Of a stretch of 64,000 nucleotides of DNA, positions 55,205 through 64,000 are shown in pieces; within the stretch, counting starts at the first letter, position 1, and each line of letters begins with the position of its first letter. The notes under the pieces are model-generated. The model made no database searches, had not been told where the DNA came from, and saw only the letters and a program-made list of their open reading frames with translations. A program made the translations under genes and the position numbers. Source of the stretch: Alcaligenaceae bacterium (GTDB lineage Bacteria; Pseudomonadota; Gammaproteobacteria; Burkholderiales; Burkholderiaceae_B); assembly GCA_029263615.1 (NCBI GenBank), contig JAJUFT010000003.1:1-64000 (forward strand). Reading direction: 5' to 3'.

Positions 55205-56566
55205 ATGCCGCATTTATTGATCATTGAGGATGAGCCGTCGATCCGCGAGCTGATCGCGGAAATCGCCGTTGACGAAGGGTATACCGTGGCACAGGCCGGC
55301 GATGTGCGGCAGGCACGCATCCAGGTTGAACGCCATAAGCCCGATGTGGTGCTGTGCGACATGAACCTCCCGGATGGCGACGGTATCGAGCTCTGGAAGC
55401 GCATGGCCTTGAGCGAGTGCCAGGTGGTCTTCATCACCGGCCAGTCCACTGTCGAAAGCGCCATCGAGGCCCTGCGCTGCGGGGCAGTCGATTACCTGAC
55501 CAAGCCGATCGGGCTGCGCCGCCTGCGCGGCATTCTGGGCGAACTGAAGACCATGGCGCCGCCCGTGGCACGACCGCGTGAGGAAGGCGATGTCAATCAG
55601 ACACCTTTCGCACGCATTGTGGGCAAGTCGCCCGCCATCCAGTTGCTGTGTGCCCATATTGAAAAAGTCGCGCCCACACAGGCCACGGTTCTGCTGGTGG
55701 GTGAAAGCGGGACCGGCAAGGAACTGGCCGCCGAGGCCATTCACCTGGCCAGCCCGCGTCACAAAAAGCCGTTCATGGCCGTGAATTGCGGTGCGATTTC
55801 CCCCAACCTGATTGAAAGTGAGCTATTCGGTCACGAGAAGGGCGCCTTCACGGGGGCCGACAAACAGCACAAAGGCTATTTTGAACGGGCGGACGGCGGC
55901 ACGCTGTTTCTGGACGAAATCACGGAAATGTCGATGGAGCTGCAGGTGCGGTTGCTGCGTGTGCTCGAAACCGGGCGCTTCATGCGCGTCGGCACCCACG
56001 AGGAAATCGCCGCCAATGTGCGGGTAGTGGCAGCCACCAACCGCAACCCTGAACAGGCCGTGGCGAAAGGTACCCTGCGCGAAGATCTCTATCACCGGTT
56101 GAGTGTGTTTCCACTGGTGCTGCCCCCCTTGCGTGAACGTGGCGATGACATTCTTCTGATCGCCGACCACTTCCTGGAAAGGCTCAACGAGGAATACAGC
56201 ACTGCAAAGCGGTTTTCCGATGAGGCCAAGGAAGCCATGCTCGCCTACAGCTGGCCCGGCAACATTCGCGAACTGCGTAACTATGTGTATCGCAGCTACA
56301 TTCTGGCAGATGACGTCATCAAGGGCGACTTCAATGCCTTCGCACTGGACTCCCATTCGGCCGGTTGGGGGACGGAAATCACGGTGCCCGTGGGCGTGCC
56401 GCTGGCGGATGCGAATCGACAGCTGATTCTGGCCACCCTGAAGCAATGCGGAGGCGTCAAGAAGGCGGCGGCGGAAATGCTGGGCATCAGCCTCAAGACG
56501 CTCTATAACCGTCTCGAAGAATACGGGGCACTTGGCGACACCGACGAGTCTTCGAGTCTGCGTTAG
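55205..56566 (+). CDS. NtrC-family sigma-54 response regulator
   Basis: A 453-residue three-domain regulator. Receiver: acidic pocket at Asp9, phospho-acceptor Asp52 (VVLCDMNLPDGDG), Thr78 and Lys100 (YLTKP). AAA+: Walker A GESGTGKE at 166-173, GAFTGA at 213-218, and LFLDEITE. C-terminal Fis-type HTH KKAAAEMLGISLKTLYNRLE. No histidine kinase gene is in the window, so the partner is unknown. Its HTH is similar to that of the divergent sensorless activator. Genes with sigma-54 promoters lie on both sides. Confidence 0.95.
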   Translation: MPHLLIIEDEPSIRELIAEIAVDEGYTVAQAGDVRQARIQVERHKPDVVLCDMNLPDGDGIELWKRMALSECQVVFITGQSTVESAIEALRCGAVDYLTKPIGLRRLRGILGELKTMAPPVARPREEGDVNQTPFARIVGKSPAIQLLCAHIEKVAPTQATVLLVGESGTGKELAAEAIHLASPRHKKPFMAVNCGAISPNLIESELFGHEKGAFTGADKQHKGYFERADGGTLFLDEITEMSMELQVRLLRVLETGRFMRVGTHEEIAANVRVVAATNRNPEQAVAKGTLREDLYHRLSVFPLVLPPLRERGDDILLIADHFLERLNEEYSTAKRFSDEAKEAMLAYSWPGNIRELRNYVYRSYILADDVIKGDFNAFALDSHSAGWGTEITVPVGVPLADANRQLILATLKQCGGVKKAAAEMLGISLKTLYNRLEEYGALGDTDESSSLR

Positions 56567-56585
56567 TTTTTTTTCGCTCGAGGTC

Positions 56586-56601
56586 GGGCACGCGACTTGC
56601 T
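56586..56601 (+). promoter_or_regulatory. Sigma-54 promoter P3 (glycosyltransferase)
   Basis: GGGCACGCGACTTGCT differs from TGGCACG-N4-TTGCT at the first base only. Predicted transcription start near 56612, 24 nt before the GT2 ATG. It sits just after the response-regulator stop and a run of eight T (56567-56575 region), so the glycosyltransferase can be switched separately from the regulator. Confidence 0.8.
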
Positions 56602-56635
56602 ATGTCAGCGCGTCACCTGCTTACCCTGAGGCCTC

Positions 56636-57547
56636 ATGAGTTCGTTCGAGAAAGGGACGGTGGTCGTGCTGACGCGCAACCACCGGGCGCAACTGTTGCG
56701 GACACTGCGTGCTTTGCAGCAATTGCCGGAAGCCTGGCCCATCATCGTGGTGGACAACGGCTCCACCGACGGGACCGCCCGAGCCGTGGGGCGGCAGTTT
56801 CCTGCCGTCATGCTCATACGCAGCCGCCGAGACATCGGCGCGGCCGCCCGCAACATTGCCGTGGCCTACGCCCATACCCCTTATGTTGCATTCACCCACG
56901 ATGACAGCCGCTGGGAGCCCGGCGCTCTGGCGCGCGCCGCTTGCCTTCTCGATGAACATGCCTCGGTGGCTGTCGTCAGCGCCTGTGTGAAGGAAGCCGA
57001 GTCCGGGCGTGTGCATCCGCAGTGTGCAGAGGTGGCCAGGCGCGCAACGCTCACCGACTCCAGCGAGGGGGGGCCGGTCTTCGGCTTCATGCCGGACGCG
57101 TGTGTGCTGCGCACCCGCGCCTTCTATGATGCCGGTGGCGTTTGGCCTCCCTTTTTCCAGGATGGGGAGGAGAGCCTGCTGGCGATCGACATGGCCGAGC
57201 GAGGTTGGGGCATGTGGTACTGCGACAATGCCGTCAGCTGGCGCCAGACTTCTGAACCGCCCGAGCGCATGCGCGGACGGCGGTGGCGAAATGACATCTG
57301 GACGGCCTGGATGCGGCTGCCCTGCAAGCTCGCGTGGTCGGTGACCCTGTTACGGATCAAGGAAGCGGCGCGCGCTGGCCAGCTGCGCACCTTGCTGCTC
57401 GCGGTTGCGGCCGGAGCGGGGAAAGTCTTCAAGCGCAGACGGGTGGTTTCCCCCGAGGTGGCGGCCCGCTGGTCGCAGCACCACACCGATGTGTTCTCCG
57501 GGAGTCAGCGTCTTTCGCCCTCAGGCTCGCGCCAATCCCTGGTCTGA
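56636..57547 (+). CDS. GT2-family glycosyltransferase
   Basis: A 303-residue GT-A fold glycosyltransferase: VVLTRNHRAQLLRTLRAL, IIVVDNGSTDGTARAV and a metal-binding-type FTHDDSRWEPG (DD in place of DxD), then GFMPDACVLRTRAFYDAGG and the acceptor-side FQDGEESLLAIDMAERGW. The pattern resembles rhamnosyl- or galactofuranosyl-transferase-like GT2 proteins, but the sugar is not predictable. The C-terminus is basic with no long membrane helix. TGAGG lies 5 nt before the ATG. Promoter P3 drives it. Confidence 0.9.
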   Translation: MSSFEKGTVVVLTRNHRAQLLRTLRALQQLPEAWPIIVVDNGSTDGTARAVGRQFPAVMLIRSRRDIGAAARNIAVAYAHTPYVAFTHDDSRWEPGALARAACLLDEHASVAVVSACVKEAESGRVHPQCAEVARRATLTDSSEGGPVFGFMPDACVLRTRAFYDAGGVWPPFFQDGEESLLAIDMAERGWGMWYCDNAVSWRQTSEPPERMRGRRWRNDIWTAWMRLPCKLAWSVTLLRIKEAARAGQLRTLLLAVAAGAGKVFKRRRVVSPEVAARWSQHHTDVFSGSQRLSPSGSRQSLV

Positions 57548-57555
57548 AAGGTCGC

Positions 57556-57573
57556 CGCGCCCCGTAGGGCGCG
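57556..57573. terminator. Hairpin between the GT2 and proline-rich genes
   Basis: A perfect 7-bp stem CGCGCCC-CGTA-GGGCGCG lies in the 30 bp between the two convergent stops. No T-run; probable bidirectional terminator. Confidence 0.55.
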
Positions 57574-57577
57574 ACGT

Positions 57578-57787
57578 TCAATGTACTGGGGGTGGCGGGA
57601 CCCCGGGGTCGGGCTCCGGCGGTTCGTTCGGCGGTGTATCACGGGGTTCTCGCACCTCGCCCGGGACATCATGCGGAGGCAGGTCAATTTCCCGTCCAGG
57701 TTCATCTTCCGGTGGCGTCGTGGGTGGGGTGTTCGGCGGGTGACCCGGGGGCTCGGGCACATGCAGGCGCAAGATGAAGTCCGGCAT
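57578..57787 (-). CDS. Proline-rich small protein
   Basis: A 69-residue protein that starts MPDFILRLHVPEPPGHPPNT and continues as a Pro/Glu/Asp-rich chain (about one third Pro), ending GVPPPPVH. No known domain; probably extended and disordered. AGGAG lies 6 nt before the ATG at 57787, and promoter P4 is 63 bp upstream, which argues against a longer start at 57904. A real product is supported by the ribosome site, the promoter and the compositional order, but no homologue was recognised. Confidence 0.65.
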   Translation of the reverse strand: MPDFILRLHVPEPPGHPPNTPPTTPPEDEPGREIDLPPHDVPGEVREPRDTPPNEPPEPDPGVPPPPVH

Positions 57788-57805
57788 TTCAGTCTCCTGA
57801 TGGAT

Positions 57806-57824
57806 GCAGCCCGGGTTGGGCTGC
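57806..57824. promoter_or_regulatory. GCAGCCC inverted repeat, possible activator site
   Basis: A perfect 7-bp inverted repeat GCAGCCC-GGGTT-GGGCTGC. It lies about 88-106 bp upstream of the predicted P5 transcription start, the usual distance for an enhancer-binding protein site. It is also inside the leader RNA of the proline-rich gene, where it could instead form a hairpin. Confidence 0.5.
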
Positions 57825-57849
57825 GCTGGTCTGGCAATGAGCAGGCTGC

Positions 57850-57865
57850 TGCAAGTCGCATGCCT
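57850..57865 (-). promoter_or_regulatory. Sigma-54 promoter P4 (proline-rich protein)
   Basis: On the minus strand AGGCATGCGACTTGCA carries the GGCATG-N4-TTGC core with correct spacing, and shares the CGAC spacer with P3. Predicted transcription start about 57839, 52 nt before the start codon at 57787. It is back to back with P5. Confidence 0.72.
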
Positions 57866-57885
57866 CGCTGCGGCCGGTGCATTCG

Positions 57886-57901
57886 CGGCATGAGGTTTGC
57901 T
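57886..57901 (+). promoter_or_regulatory. Sigma-54 promoter P5 (glgE-treS)
   Basis: CGGCATGAGGTTTGCT matches the GGCATG-N4-TTGCT core and spacing. Predicted transcription start near 57912, which lies downstream of the longest possible glgE start (57877) and 37 nt before the chosen ATG (57949). Only 20 bp separate it from the divergent P4. Confidence 0.75.
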
Positions 57902-57948
57902 CACTGACTGGCGCGAGCATTTCGCGTCTCTCCGGTGGGAACTCCAGC

Positions 57949-60900
57949 ATGCAGCACTTCAAGCACTCCCTGCCATTCCGCGGCAAATGCAGCGGTTGGC
58001 GGATCTACGGTCTGTCGTCGTTTCCGGATACGCCAGACCCACAGCCCGTGTCTGCTGGTTGGCAGGAGATCTGCACGCGCGCCCGGGCACTGGGCCTGGA
58101 CGCGCTTGGGGTGCCGGCTGAATTACTGCAGGACAACCGCCATGCGTACGCCTGCGTCGAGGCATGCAAGGCCAGCCAGCTGCGGCTGATGGTTGACGTG
58201 CTCGAAACCGGGCAGGGGGCTTCGCTGACGCCCGCGCTCCTCGAGGCCGTTGAGGCCGCCCAATTGTCGATTGCGGTGCTGCTGCGTGGGCTGGAGGAAC
58301 GTTCGCCGGCAGAATGCCGATCCTGCATTCAACGGTGGTGCGAGCAACACCCGGGCGTCGGGTTGACGCTCTGGACGCCGGGCATGCGTCCGGAGCAGCT
58401 TGTGCAGCTCGAGGGCCTGAATCTGGATGGGGTCTATGCCTCGCTGCCCTGGTGGAATAACCGAGACGCCTGGCTGGTCGAAGAATTCGAGCGCCTGCGC
58501 CCGGTGGCACCCGTTTTTGCCCCGGTCGGGGACCCGCGCCGGCCCGACCCGGTGAGCAGCGCACCGGCCTTGTCGCGAAGACTGGCCGTGGCGACGGTGG
58601 TGGGGGAAAGTGTGCTCATACCGGCTGCGGTGGCAGACCGCCTCGGCCGGGAGCGCATCGCTGAGTGTGAATGGTTCAAACAGCGGCCCCTGTCGGTAGG
58701 TCGGGGGCTGCGACGGCTGACCGGCCCCCTGTCTCCGGTGACTGCGATCTGCAGGGTGGATGACGGTCGGCGCCTGCTGCTGATCAATCCGGATGAACAT
58801 GTGCCGGCGACGATCCATCGCAGCCTCATTGAACGGCGGCTGCCCTACGGCTTCGTACTGGATCGCCAGGGGGATGCCGACAGCTTTCGCATTGAACCCG
58901 GCGGCTGGTTGTTCGTGCCGCTCAAGCACGCGGACTGGATTGCCAAGTATGGGACCAGTTCGCGTCAACAGCGAGTGAGCCTCACCAATGCGCTGCGGGC
59001 ACCGCGCATCGCCATCGAGGCCGTCAGGCCAGTCGTGGACGAAGGACGTTTTGCCGTGAGGCGGACGCTGGGTGAGACCGTGACGATCAGCACCAACCTC
59101 TTCATGGACGGGCACGAGCAGTTGGCGGCCGAGGTGCTCTGGCGCCCGGTCAACGAATCCGAATGGGTGCGGACGCCGTTGATGGCGCTGGGCAACGACG
59201 CTTGGGAAGCGCGTATTCTTCCGCGCAAGCTGGGACGCTATATCTTCACCTTGCGCGCGTGGGTGGACACATGGCAAAGCTATCGGACGGGACTGCAGAA
59301 AAAGCATGACGCAGGTCTGGATGTCGGCCTCGAGGTGGAAGAGGGCAGGCGGCTCTTGCGCGGTCTGCTGGAACGCGCCCGCAAAATTGACGAGGCGTCT
59401 GCGGCCATCATCGAAACCGCCCTGGACTCGCTGGGCTGGCCTCGCGACACCGGTGCCGCGCGGAAGATGCGCCCCCGGCCGGGAGGCCCCCGTGTGCTGC
59501 CCTCGGAGGCCCAGCACACCGTTAGCATTCCGCTCGTCAGGCCGGAACATGTGCAGACCTTGGAAGACGACGTGCTGGCTGCCGCTGTGGCGGCCGTCGC
59601 GGAGCCCGCCTTCGAGACATTCGCCACGATGGAGTATCCGATCAGCATCGAACGGAACGAGGCCGTGTTCTCGAACTGGTATGAACTCTTCCCGCGGTCG
59701 CAGTCGCCCGAACCGGGGCGCCACGGCACCTTCCGGGATGTCATCGCACGCCTGCCGGACATCCGCCGCATGGGCTTCGACGTGCTGTACTTCCCCCCCA
59801 TCCACCCCATTGGCGAACGCAACCGCAAGGGGCGCAACAACTCGCTGACGGCCGAGCCGGGCGACCCGGGCAGCCCCTACGCGATCGGCTCGGAAGCGGG
59901 AGGGCACGATGCCGTGCACCCCGAGCTGGGCTCCTTGAGCGACTTCCGGGACCTCGTGACGGCCGCCCATCAGCACGGCCTGGAAATCGCCCTGGACTTT
60001 GCCATTCAATGCTCGCCCGACCACCCCTGGCTGCGCGAGCACCCCGATTGGTTCAATTGGCGGGTGGACGGCACCCTGAAGTACGCCGAGAATCCTCCCA
60101 AGCGTTACGAGGACATCGTCAACCCGGACTTCTACAGCCCCCTGGCCAGTACGCCCCGACAGGCGGCGCTGTGGCGTGCGCTGCGCGACATCGTGATCTT
60201 CTGGATTCATCAGGGGATCCGCATCTTCCGGGTCGACAATCCCCATACCAAGCCACTGCCCTTCTGGGAGTGGATGCTGGGCGAAGTGCGCGACCGCCAC
60301 CCCGACACGATCTTTCTTTCCGAAGCCTTCACGCGGCCGGCCATGATGTACCGCCTGGCGAAGGTGGGGTTCTCGCAGTCCTACACCTACTTCACCTGGC
60401 GCAACACCAAGCAGGAACTGACGGATTACCTGACTGAACTGAATGGCGCCCCGGTGCGCGATTTCTTCCGACCCAACTTCTTCGTGAACACCCCGGACAT
60501 CAACCCCTGGTTTCTGCAGACGTCGGGACGGGCCGGGTTTCTGATCCGCGCGGTGCTGGCCGGCACCCTGTCGGGTTCATGGGGTATGTACAACGGCTTC
60601 GAGCTGTGCGAGGCCGCCGCCGTGCCGGGTAAGGAGGAATATCTGGACTCGGAAAAATATCAGTTGCGGCAATGGGACCTGAATGCACCGGGCAACATTA
60701 TTCCGGAAATCACCAAGCTCAATCGCATTCGACGCAGCCATCCGGCCCTGCAAAGCCACCTCGGGGTGCGCTTCCACCCGGTCGACAACGACCGGATTCT
60801 TTTTTATTCCCGGCATAGCGCCGAAGGGGACAGCGTGGTGCTGGTGGCCGTGAGCCTGGACCCGCATCACCGTCAGACCGGCCGCCTGGAACTGCCCCTG

Positions 60901-61059
60901 CATGAGTGGGGAATCGGGGAGGACGGCTCGCTGCCGTTCCACGATCTGTTCGAGGATCTCCGATTCCGCCTGCAGGGCCGCTGGCAGTACATCGAATTGA
61001 CGCCCGAGCGCCCCTTCGTGATCTGGGCAAGGGTACTGGAGCAGGGGACGACCGAATGA
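57949..61059 (+). CDS. glgE: Maltose-1-phosphate maltosyltransferase, long form
   Basis: A 1036-residue GH13 enzyme that extends alpha-1,4-glucan using maltose 1-phosphate. The GlgE core is in the C-terminal two thirds: [20 protein letters not shown], nucleophile Asp763 (RVDNPHTKP), acid/base Glu792 (LSEAFTRP) and Asp850 (NTPDINPWF). It is far longer than the ~660-700 residues of the actinobacterial enzyme. The first ~370 residues hold barrel-like segments ([28 protein letters not shown]) without catalytic residues, perhaps a decayed amylase-type domain. The start at 57949 is set by promoter P5. It overlaps treS by 4 bp. Confidence 0.93.
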   Translation: MQHFKHSLPFRGKCSGWRIYGLSSFPDTPDPQPVSAGWQEICTRARALGLDALGVPAELLQDNRHAYACVEACKASQLRLMVDVLETGQGASLTPALLEAVEAAQLSIAVLLRGLEERSPAECRSCIQRWCEQHPGVGLTLWTPGMRPEQLVQLEGLNLDGVYASLPWWNNRDAWLVEEFERLRPVAPVFAPVGDPRRPDPVSSAPALSRRLAVATVVGESVLIPAAVADRLGRERIAECEWFKQRPLSVGRGLRRLTGPLSPVTAICRVDDGRRLLLINPDEHVPATIHRSLIERRLPYGFVLDRQGDADSFRIEPGGWLFVPLKHADWIAKYGTSSRQQRVSLTNALRAPRIAIEAVRPVVDEGRFAVRRTLGETVTISTNLFMDGHEQLAAEVLWRPVNESEWVRTPLMALGNDAWEARILPRKLGRYIFTLRAWVDTWQSYRTGLQKKHDAGLDVGLEVEEGRRLLRGLLERARKIDEASAAIIETALDSLGWPRDTGAARKMRPRPGGPRVLPSEAQHTVSIPLVRPEHVQTLEDDVLAAAVAAVAEPAFETFATMEYPISIERNEAVFSNWYELFPRSQSPEPGRHGTFRDVIARLPDIRRMGFDVLYFPPIHPIGERNRKGRNNSLTAEPGDPGSPYAIGSEAGGHDAVHPELGSLSDFRDLVTAAHQHGLEIALDFAIQCSPDHPWLREHPDWFNWRVDGTLKYAENPPKRYEDIVNPDFYSPLASTPRQAALWRALRDIVIFWIHQGIRIFRVDNPHTKPLPFWEWMLGEVRDRHPDTIFLSEAFTRPAMMYRLAKVGFSQSYTYFTWRNTKQELTDYLTELNGAPVRDFFRPNFFVNTPDINPWFLQTSGRAGFLIRAVLAGTLSGSWGMYNGFELCEAAAVPGKEEYLDSEKYQLRQWDLNAPGNIIPEITKLNRIRRSHPALQSHLGVRFHPVDNDRILFYSRHSAEGDSVVLVAVSLDPHHRQTGRLELPLHEWGIGEDGSLPFHDLFEDLRFRLQGRWQYIELTPERPFVIWARVLEQGTTE

Positions 61060-64000
61060 GCTTGAAGAATCGCTCCGCAAAACGCGTGTTGAATGAACCG
61101 GGCTGGTACAAGGATGCCGTGATCTACCAGCTGCATGTGAAGTCCTTCTTCGACTCGAACAACGACGGCAAGGGCGACTTTCCCGGCTTGATCCAGCAGC
61201 TGGATTACATTGCCGGGCTCGGAGTCAACACCGTCTGGCTGCTGCCCTTCTACCCTTCGCCCCGGCGGGACGACGGCTACGACATTGCCGAGTATCGTGA
61301 TGTGCATCCCGAGTACGGCACGCTGGCGGATGTGCGCCGCTTCATCAAGGAAGCCCATGCGCGCCGGCTGCGCGTGATCACCGAGCTGGTGGTCAACCAT
61401 ACGTCGGACCAGCATGCCTGGTTCCAGCGTGCGCGCCGCACCCGCCCCGGTTCGGTGGCACGCAACTTCTATGTGTGGTCGGACGACGACCAGCGCTATG
61501 CAGGCACCCGCATCATCTTCTGCGACACCGAAAGCTCCAACTGGACCTGGGACCCGGTGGCGGGGGCCTATTACTGGCACCGCTTCTATTCCCACCAGCC
61601 CGATCTGAACTACGACAACCCGCGGGTACTCAAGGAAATCATCAATGTGATGCGTTTCTGGCTGGACATGGGGGTGGACGGCCTGCGGCTCGATGCTGTG
61701 CCCTATCTGGTGGAGCGGGAAGGCACGAACAACGAGAATCTGCCCGAGACCCACGCGGTCCTGAAGCAGATCCGGGCCGTGCTGGACCGCGATTACCCCG
61801 ACCGGCTGCTCCTGGCAGAGGCCAACCAGTGGCCGGAAGATGCTCAGGAGTACTTCGGCAATGGCGACGAATGCCATATGTCCTTTCATTTCCCGCTGAT
61901 GCCGCGCATGTATATGGCCATTGCGCGTGCAGACCGCTTTCCGATCACGGACATCATGCAGCAGACGCCTGAGATCCCGGAGAGCTGTCAGTGGGCGATC
62001 TTCCTGCGCAACCATGACGAACTCACTCTGGAAATGGTGACCAGCAGCGAGCGGGATTACCTCTGGCAGGTGTATGCCGCCGATCGTCAGGCGCGCATCA
62101 ACCTGGGGATCCGGCGGCGACTTTCCCCACTGCTGGAGCGCGACCGCCGCCGCATCGAGCTGATGACCAGCCTGCTGCTGTCCATGCCGGGCACGCCGGT
62201 GCTTTATTACGGGGACGAGATCGGCATGGGGGACAATATCCACCTGGGTGACCGCGACGGCGTGCGCACCCCCATGCAATGGTCGCCGGACCGCAACGGC
62301 GGGTTCTCGCGCGCCGACCCGGAACAGCTGTCGCTCCCGGTGCTGCTCGGACCGCTCTACGGCTACGAGGCGGTGAATGTGGAAGCGCAGCAGCGCGACC
62401 CCCATTCCCTGCTGAACTGGACCCGGCGCATGCTGGCCAAGCGTCAGCAGACTCAGGTGTTCGGGCGGGGCTCACTGCGCTTCCTCTACCCCGGCAACCG
62501 CAGCATTCTGGCGTATCTGCGCGAACATGAGGGCACCGTCCTGCTGTGCGTGGCGAACTTGTCCAATGCCTCCCAGCCGGTGGAGTTGGACCTGTCCGAC
62601 ATGTCTGGCCGGGTGCCGGTGGAACTGCTGGGGGGTACCCCCTTTCCAACCATCGGCGAGCTTCCCTATCTGCTGACTTTGCCGCCCTATGGCTTCTACT
62701 GGTTCGAACTGAGTGCCAGCGCCAACCCGCCGACCTGGCACGCCGTCTCGCCGCCGCAGATGCCGGAACTGTCGACCCTGGTGCTGCGCATGCGCCGCGG
62801 TTACCGCATGCTAGAGCGTTCCTGGCGCACGCTGAACGAGCAGATTCTGCCGCGGTATCTGGCCAACCAGCGATGGTTCCCCGGGGGCGAGCAGGAAGGC
62901 GCCGGCTTGCGCGTGTTGTATATCGAACCGGTTCCCGGCCAGACCGACCTCTTCATGGTGGAAGTGGCCCGCAAGGAGGGCGGGCAGGGGGACAGCTGGT
63001 TCATGCCGCTGGCCCTGGTCTGGGCCGAGCAGCTGGAAGGCATGCCCCTGCAATATGCCCTGGCCCGCGTACGGCGAGGTCCGGAAGTGGGTTTCGTGAC
63101 GGAGGCCTACACCTTGCCGAGCTTCTCTCTGGCGCTGCTCGATTGCCTGCGCAGCGGGCGACAGATGTCCATGCCGCTGGCGCGCTCGCGCGCGATGCTC
63201 AAGTTCCAGGCCGAAGCGGGGCTGGCGCAGCTGGAGTGGTCGGAAGACACCCCGGTGCAGTGGTTCCATGGAGAGCAGTCCAACAGCACCGTGCTGGTGG
63301 GCGAGGACATCATGATCAAGCTGCTGCGTCACATCGTTCCCGGCGAACACCCGGAGGTCGAGATGACGCGGCGGCTGACCCAGGCGGGCTACGGCAATGC
63401 TTCCGTGCTCCTGGGAGAACTGCTGCGCATCAATGCCGATGGTACGCCTCACACCCTGGCTGTGGTGCATCGGCGCATCGATAATCAGGGGGACGCGTGG
63501 AGCTGGACTCAGGAGTTCCTGAAACGAAGCCTGGAGAACGCGGCCCTGACGGGGGAAAGCGGCGATGACTACGCCCAGGAGCTGGCGCCCTACGAAGCGG
63601 TGGCCGGGGTGATGGGACGTCGTCTGGCGCAAATGCATGGCGTGCTGGCCGAAGCTACGGACGACCCGGCCTTCCGGCCCGAAGCCGTCAATCGCAAGGC
63701 GGCGGCCCAGTGGGGAGCAGCGATCAAGGACATGCTGCGCGCCGCACTGAAGGCATGCACACAGCACGATGAGCGACTGGACGCCACGGGGCGCGACTTG
63801 CTGCAGGCCCTGCGCAAGGACGAAGCCGCCTTGCTCGCGACGATTGATCGCGGGGTGCAGGCGGCAGTCGGGACCGTGTCCATCCGCATTCACGGCGACT
63901 TGCATCTCGGACAGGTGCTGATTGCCCAGGGGGATGTGCATTTCATCGATTTTGAAGGAGAACCGGTGCGCAGCCTGGAGCAGCGCCGCGCGAAGTCGCT
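61056..64000 (+). CDS. treS: Trehalose synthase fused to maltokinase (partial)
   Basis: An open frame of 981 codons that runs off the window. Residues 1-~550 are TreS (trehalose-maltose interconversion, GH13): Asp213 ([10 protein letters not shown]), Glu255 (LLAEANQW) and Asp321 ([10 protein letters not shown]) form the active site. From about 590 onward is a Pep2-type maltokinase, with the phosphotransfer motifs [10 protein letters not shown] and FIDFEGEP near the end of the visible part. The fusion makes maltose 1-phosphate from trehalose for GlgE, encoded just upstream with a 4-bp ATGA overlap. A branching enzyme gene (glgB) would be expected next but is outside the window. Confidence 0.95.
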   Translation, partial: MSLKNRSAKRVLNEPGWYKDAVIYQLHVKSFFDSNNDGKGDFPGLIQQLDYIAGLGVNTVWLLPFYPSPRRDDGYDIAEYRDVHPEYGTLADVRRFIKEAHARRLRVITELVVNHTSDQHAWFQRARRTRPGSVARNFYVWSDDDQRYAGTRIIFCDTESSNWTWDPVAGAYYWHRFYSHQPDLNYDNPRVLKEIINVMRFWLDMGVDGLRLDAVPYLVEREGTNNENLPETHAVLKQIRAVLDRDYPDRLLLAEANQWPEDAQEYFGNGDECHMSFHFPLMPRMYMAIARADRFPITDIMQQTPEIPESCQWAIFLRNHDELTLEMVTSSERDYLWQVYAADRQARINLGIRRRLSPLLERDRRRIELMTSLLLSMPGTPVLYYGDEIGMGDNIHLGDRDGVRTPMQWSPDRNGGFSRADPEQLSLPVLLGPLYGYEAVNVEAQQRDPHSLLNWTRRMLAKRQQTQVFGRGSLRFLYPGNRSILAYLREHEGTVLLCVANLSNASQPVELDLSDMSGRVPVELLGGTPFPTIGELPYLLTLPPYGFYWFELSASANPPTWHAVSPPQMPELSTLVLRMRRGYRMLERSWRTLNEQILPRYLANQRWFPGGEQEGAGLRVLYIEPVPGQTDLFMVEVARKEGGQGDSWFMPLALVWAEQLEGMPLQYALARVRRGPEVGFVTEAYTLPSFSLALLDCLRSGRQMSMPLARSRAMLKFQAEAGLAQLEWSEDTPVQWFHGEQSNSTVLVGEDIMIKLLRHIVPGEHPEVEMTRRLTQAGYGNASVLLGELLRINADGTPHTLAVVHRRIDNQGDAWSWTQEFLKRSLENAALTGESGDDYAQELAPYEAVAGVMGRRLAQMHGVLAEATDDPAFRPEAVNRKAAAQWGAAIKDMLRAALKACTQHDERLDATGRDLLQALRKDEAALLATIDRGVQAAVGTVSIRIHGDLHLGQVLIAQGDVHFIDFEGEPVRSLEQRRAKS

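Overview
The window is a dense, high-GC, wholly chromosomal-looking stretch of a betaproteobacterium. The gene order points to the Alcaligenaceae (Bordetella/Achromobacter relatives): gltBD, an mla cluster, ibaG-murA, a compact his operon and tatABC lie on one strand in the order typical of that family, and there is a Bug-type (tripartite tricarboxylate) binding protein. This placement is inferred from gene content, not from a database match. No rRNA, tRNA, CRISPR array, intact insertion sequence or phage module was recognised.

Layout. 0-2 kb: a Nif3-family protein diverges from a DegQ/DegS-like periplasmic protease. 2-22.8 kb (minus strand, transcribed right to left): gltB-gltD (glutamate synthase); mlaF-E-D-A-C (phospholipid trafficking); an ABC-2 exporter pair; ibaG; murA; hisG-D-B-H-A-F-I-E; a HIT protein; tatA-B-C. 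hisC and mlaB are missing from their usual places. 23-31.5 kb: a RAYT-like protein that has lost its catalytic residues, coupled to tenA; a DMT exporter; gabD; pgi; a second-type infA; rfbB; a YjfB-like small protein; a tandem Usp protein. 31.5-45.7 kb: an HdeD-like membrane protein, a PilJ-HAMP-PAS-PAS-GGDEF-EAL protein, Sco1, SlyX, MFS and aldo/keto reductase genes, a LysR regulator, a Bug protein, rmuC, a ZIP transporter, a hydroxypyruvate-isomerase-like protein and a second GGDEF-EAL protein. 46-50.8 kb: a TAXI-type TRAP transporter (binding protein, terminator, fused permease) coupled to an RluA-family pseudouridine synthase.

The most interesting region is 50.8-64 kb. It holds a complete sigma-54 (RpoN) gene, two sigma-54 activators (an NtrC-type response regulator and an AAA+/HTH protein without a sensor domain), and six sites that match the -24/-12 promoter core GGCAYG-N4-TTGC at exact spacing. 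Each site lies just upstream of a gene: a short-chain dehydrogenase, rpoN itself, a very hydrophilic 116-residue protein, a GT2 glycosyltransferase, a proline-rich 69-residue protein, and the glgE-treS operon. In five of the six cases the predicted transcription start falls between the longest possible start codon and a better, usually Shine-Dalgarno-preceded, start, which independently supports the promoters. GlgE (maltosyltransferase with a long N-terminal extension) and TreS fused to maltokinase link trehalose to alpha-glucan. My reading is a self-contained, self-amplifying sigma-54 regulon for a surface-glycan/osmotic or desiccation-type stress response. The promoters are seen directly in the sequence; the physiological role is inference.
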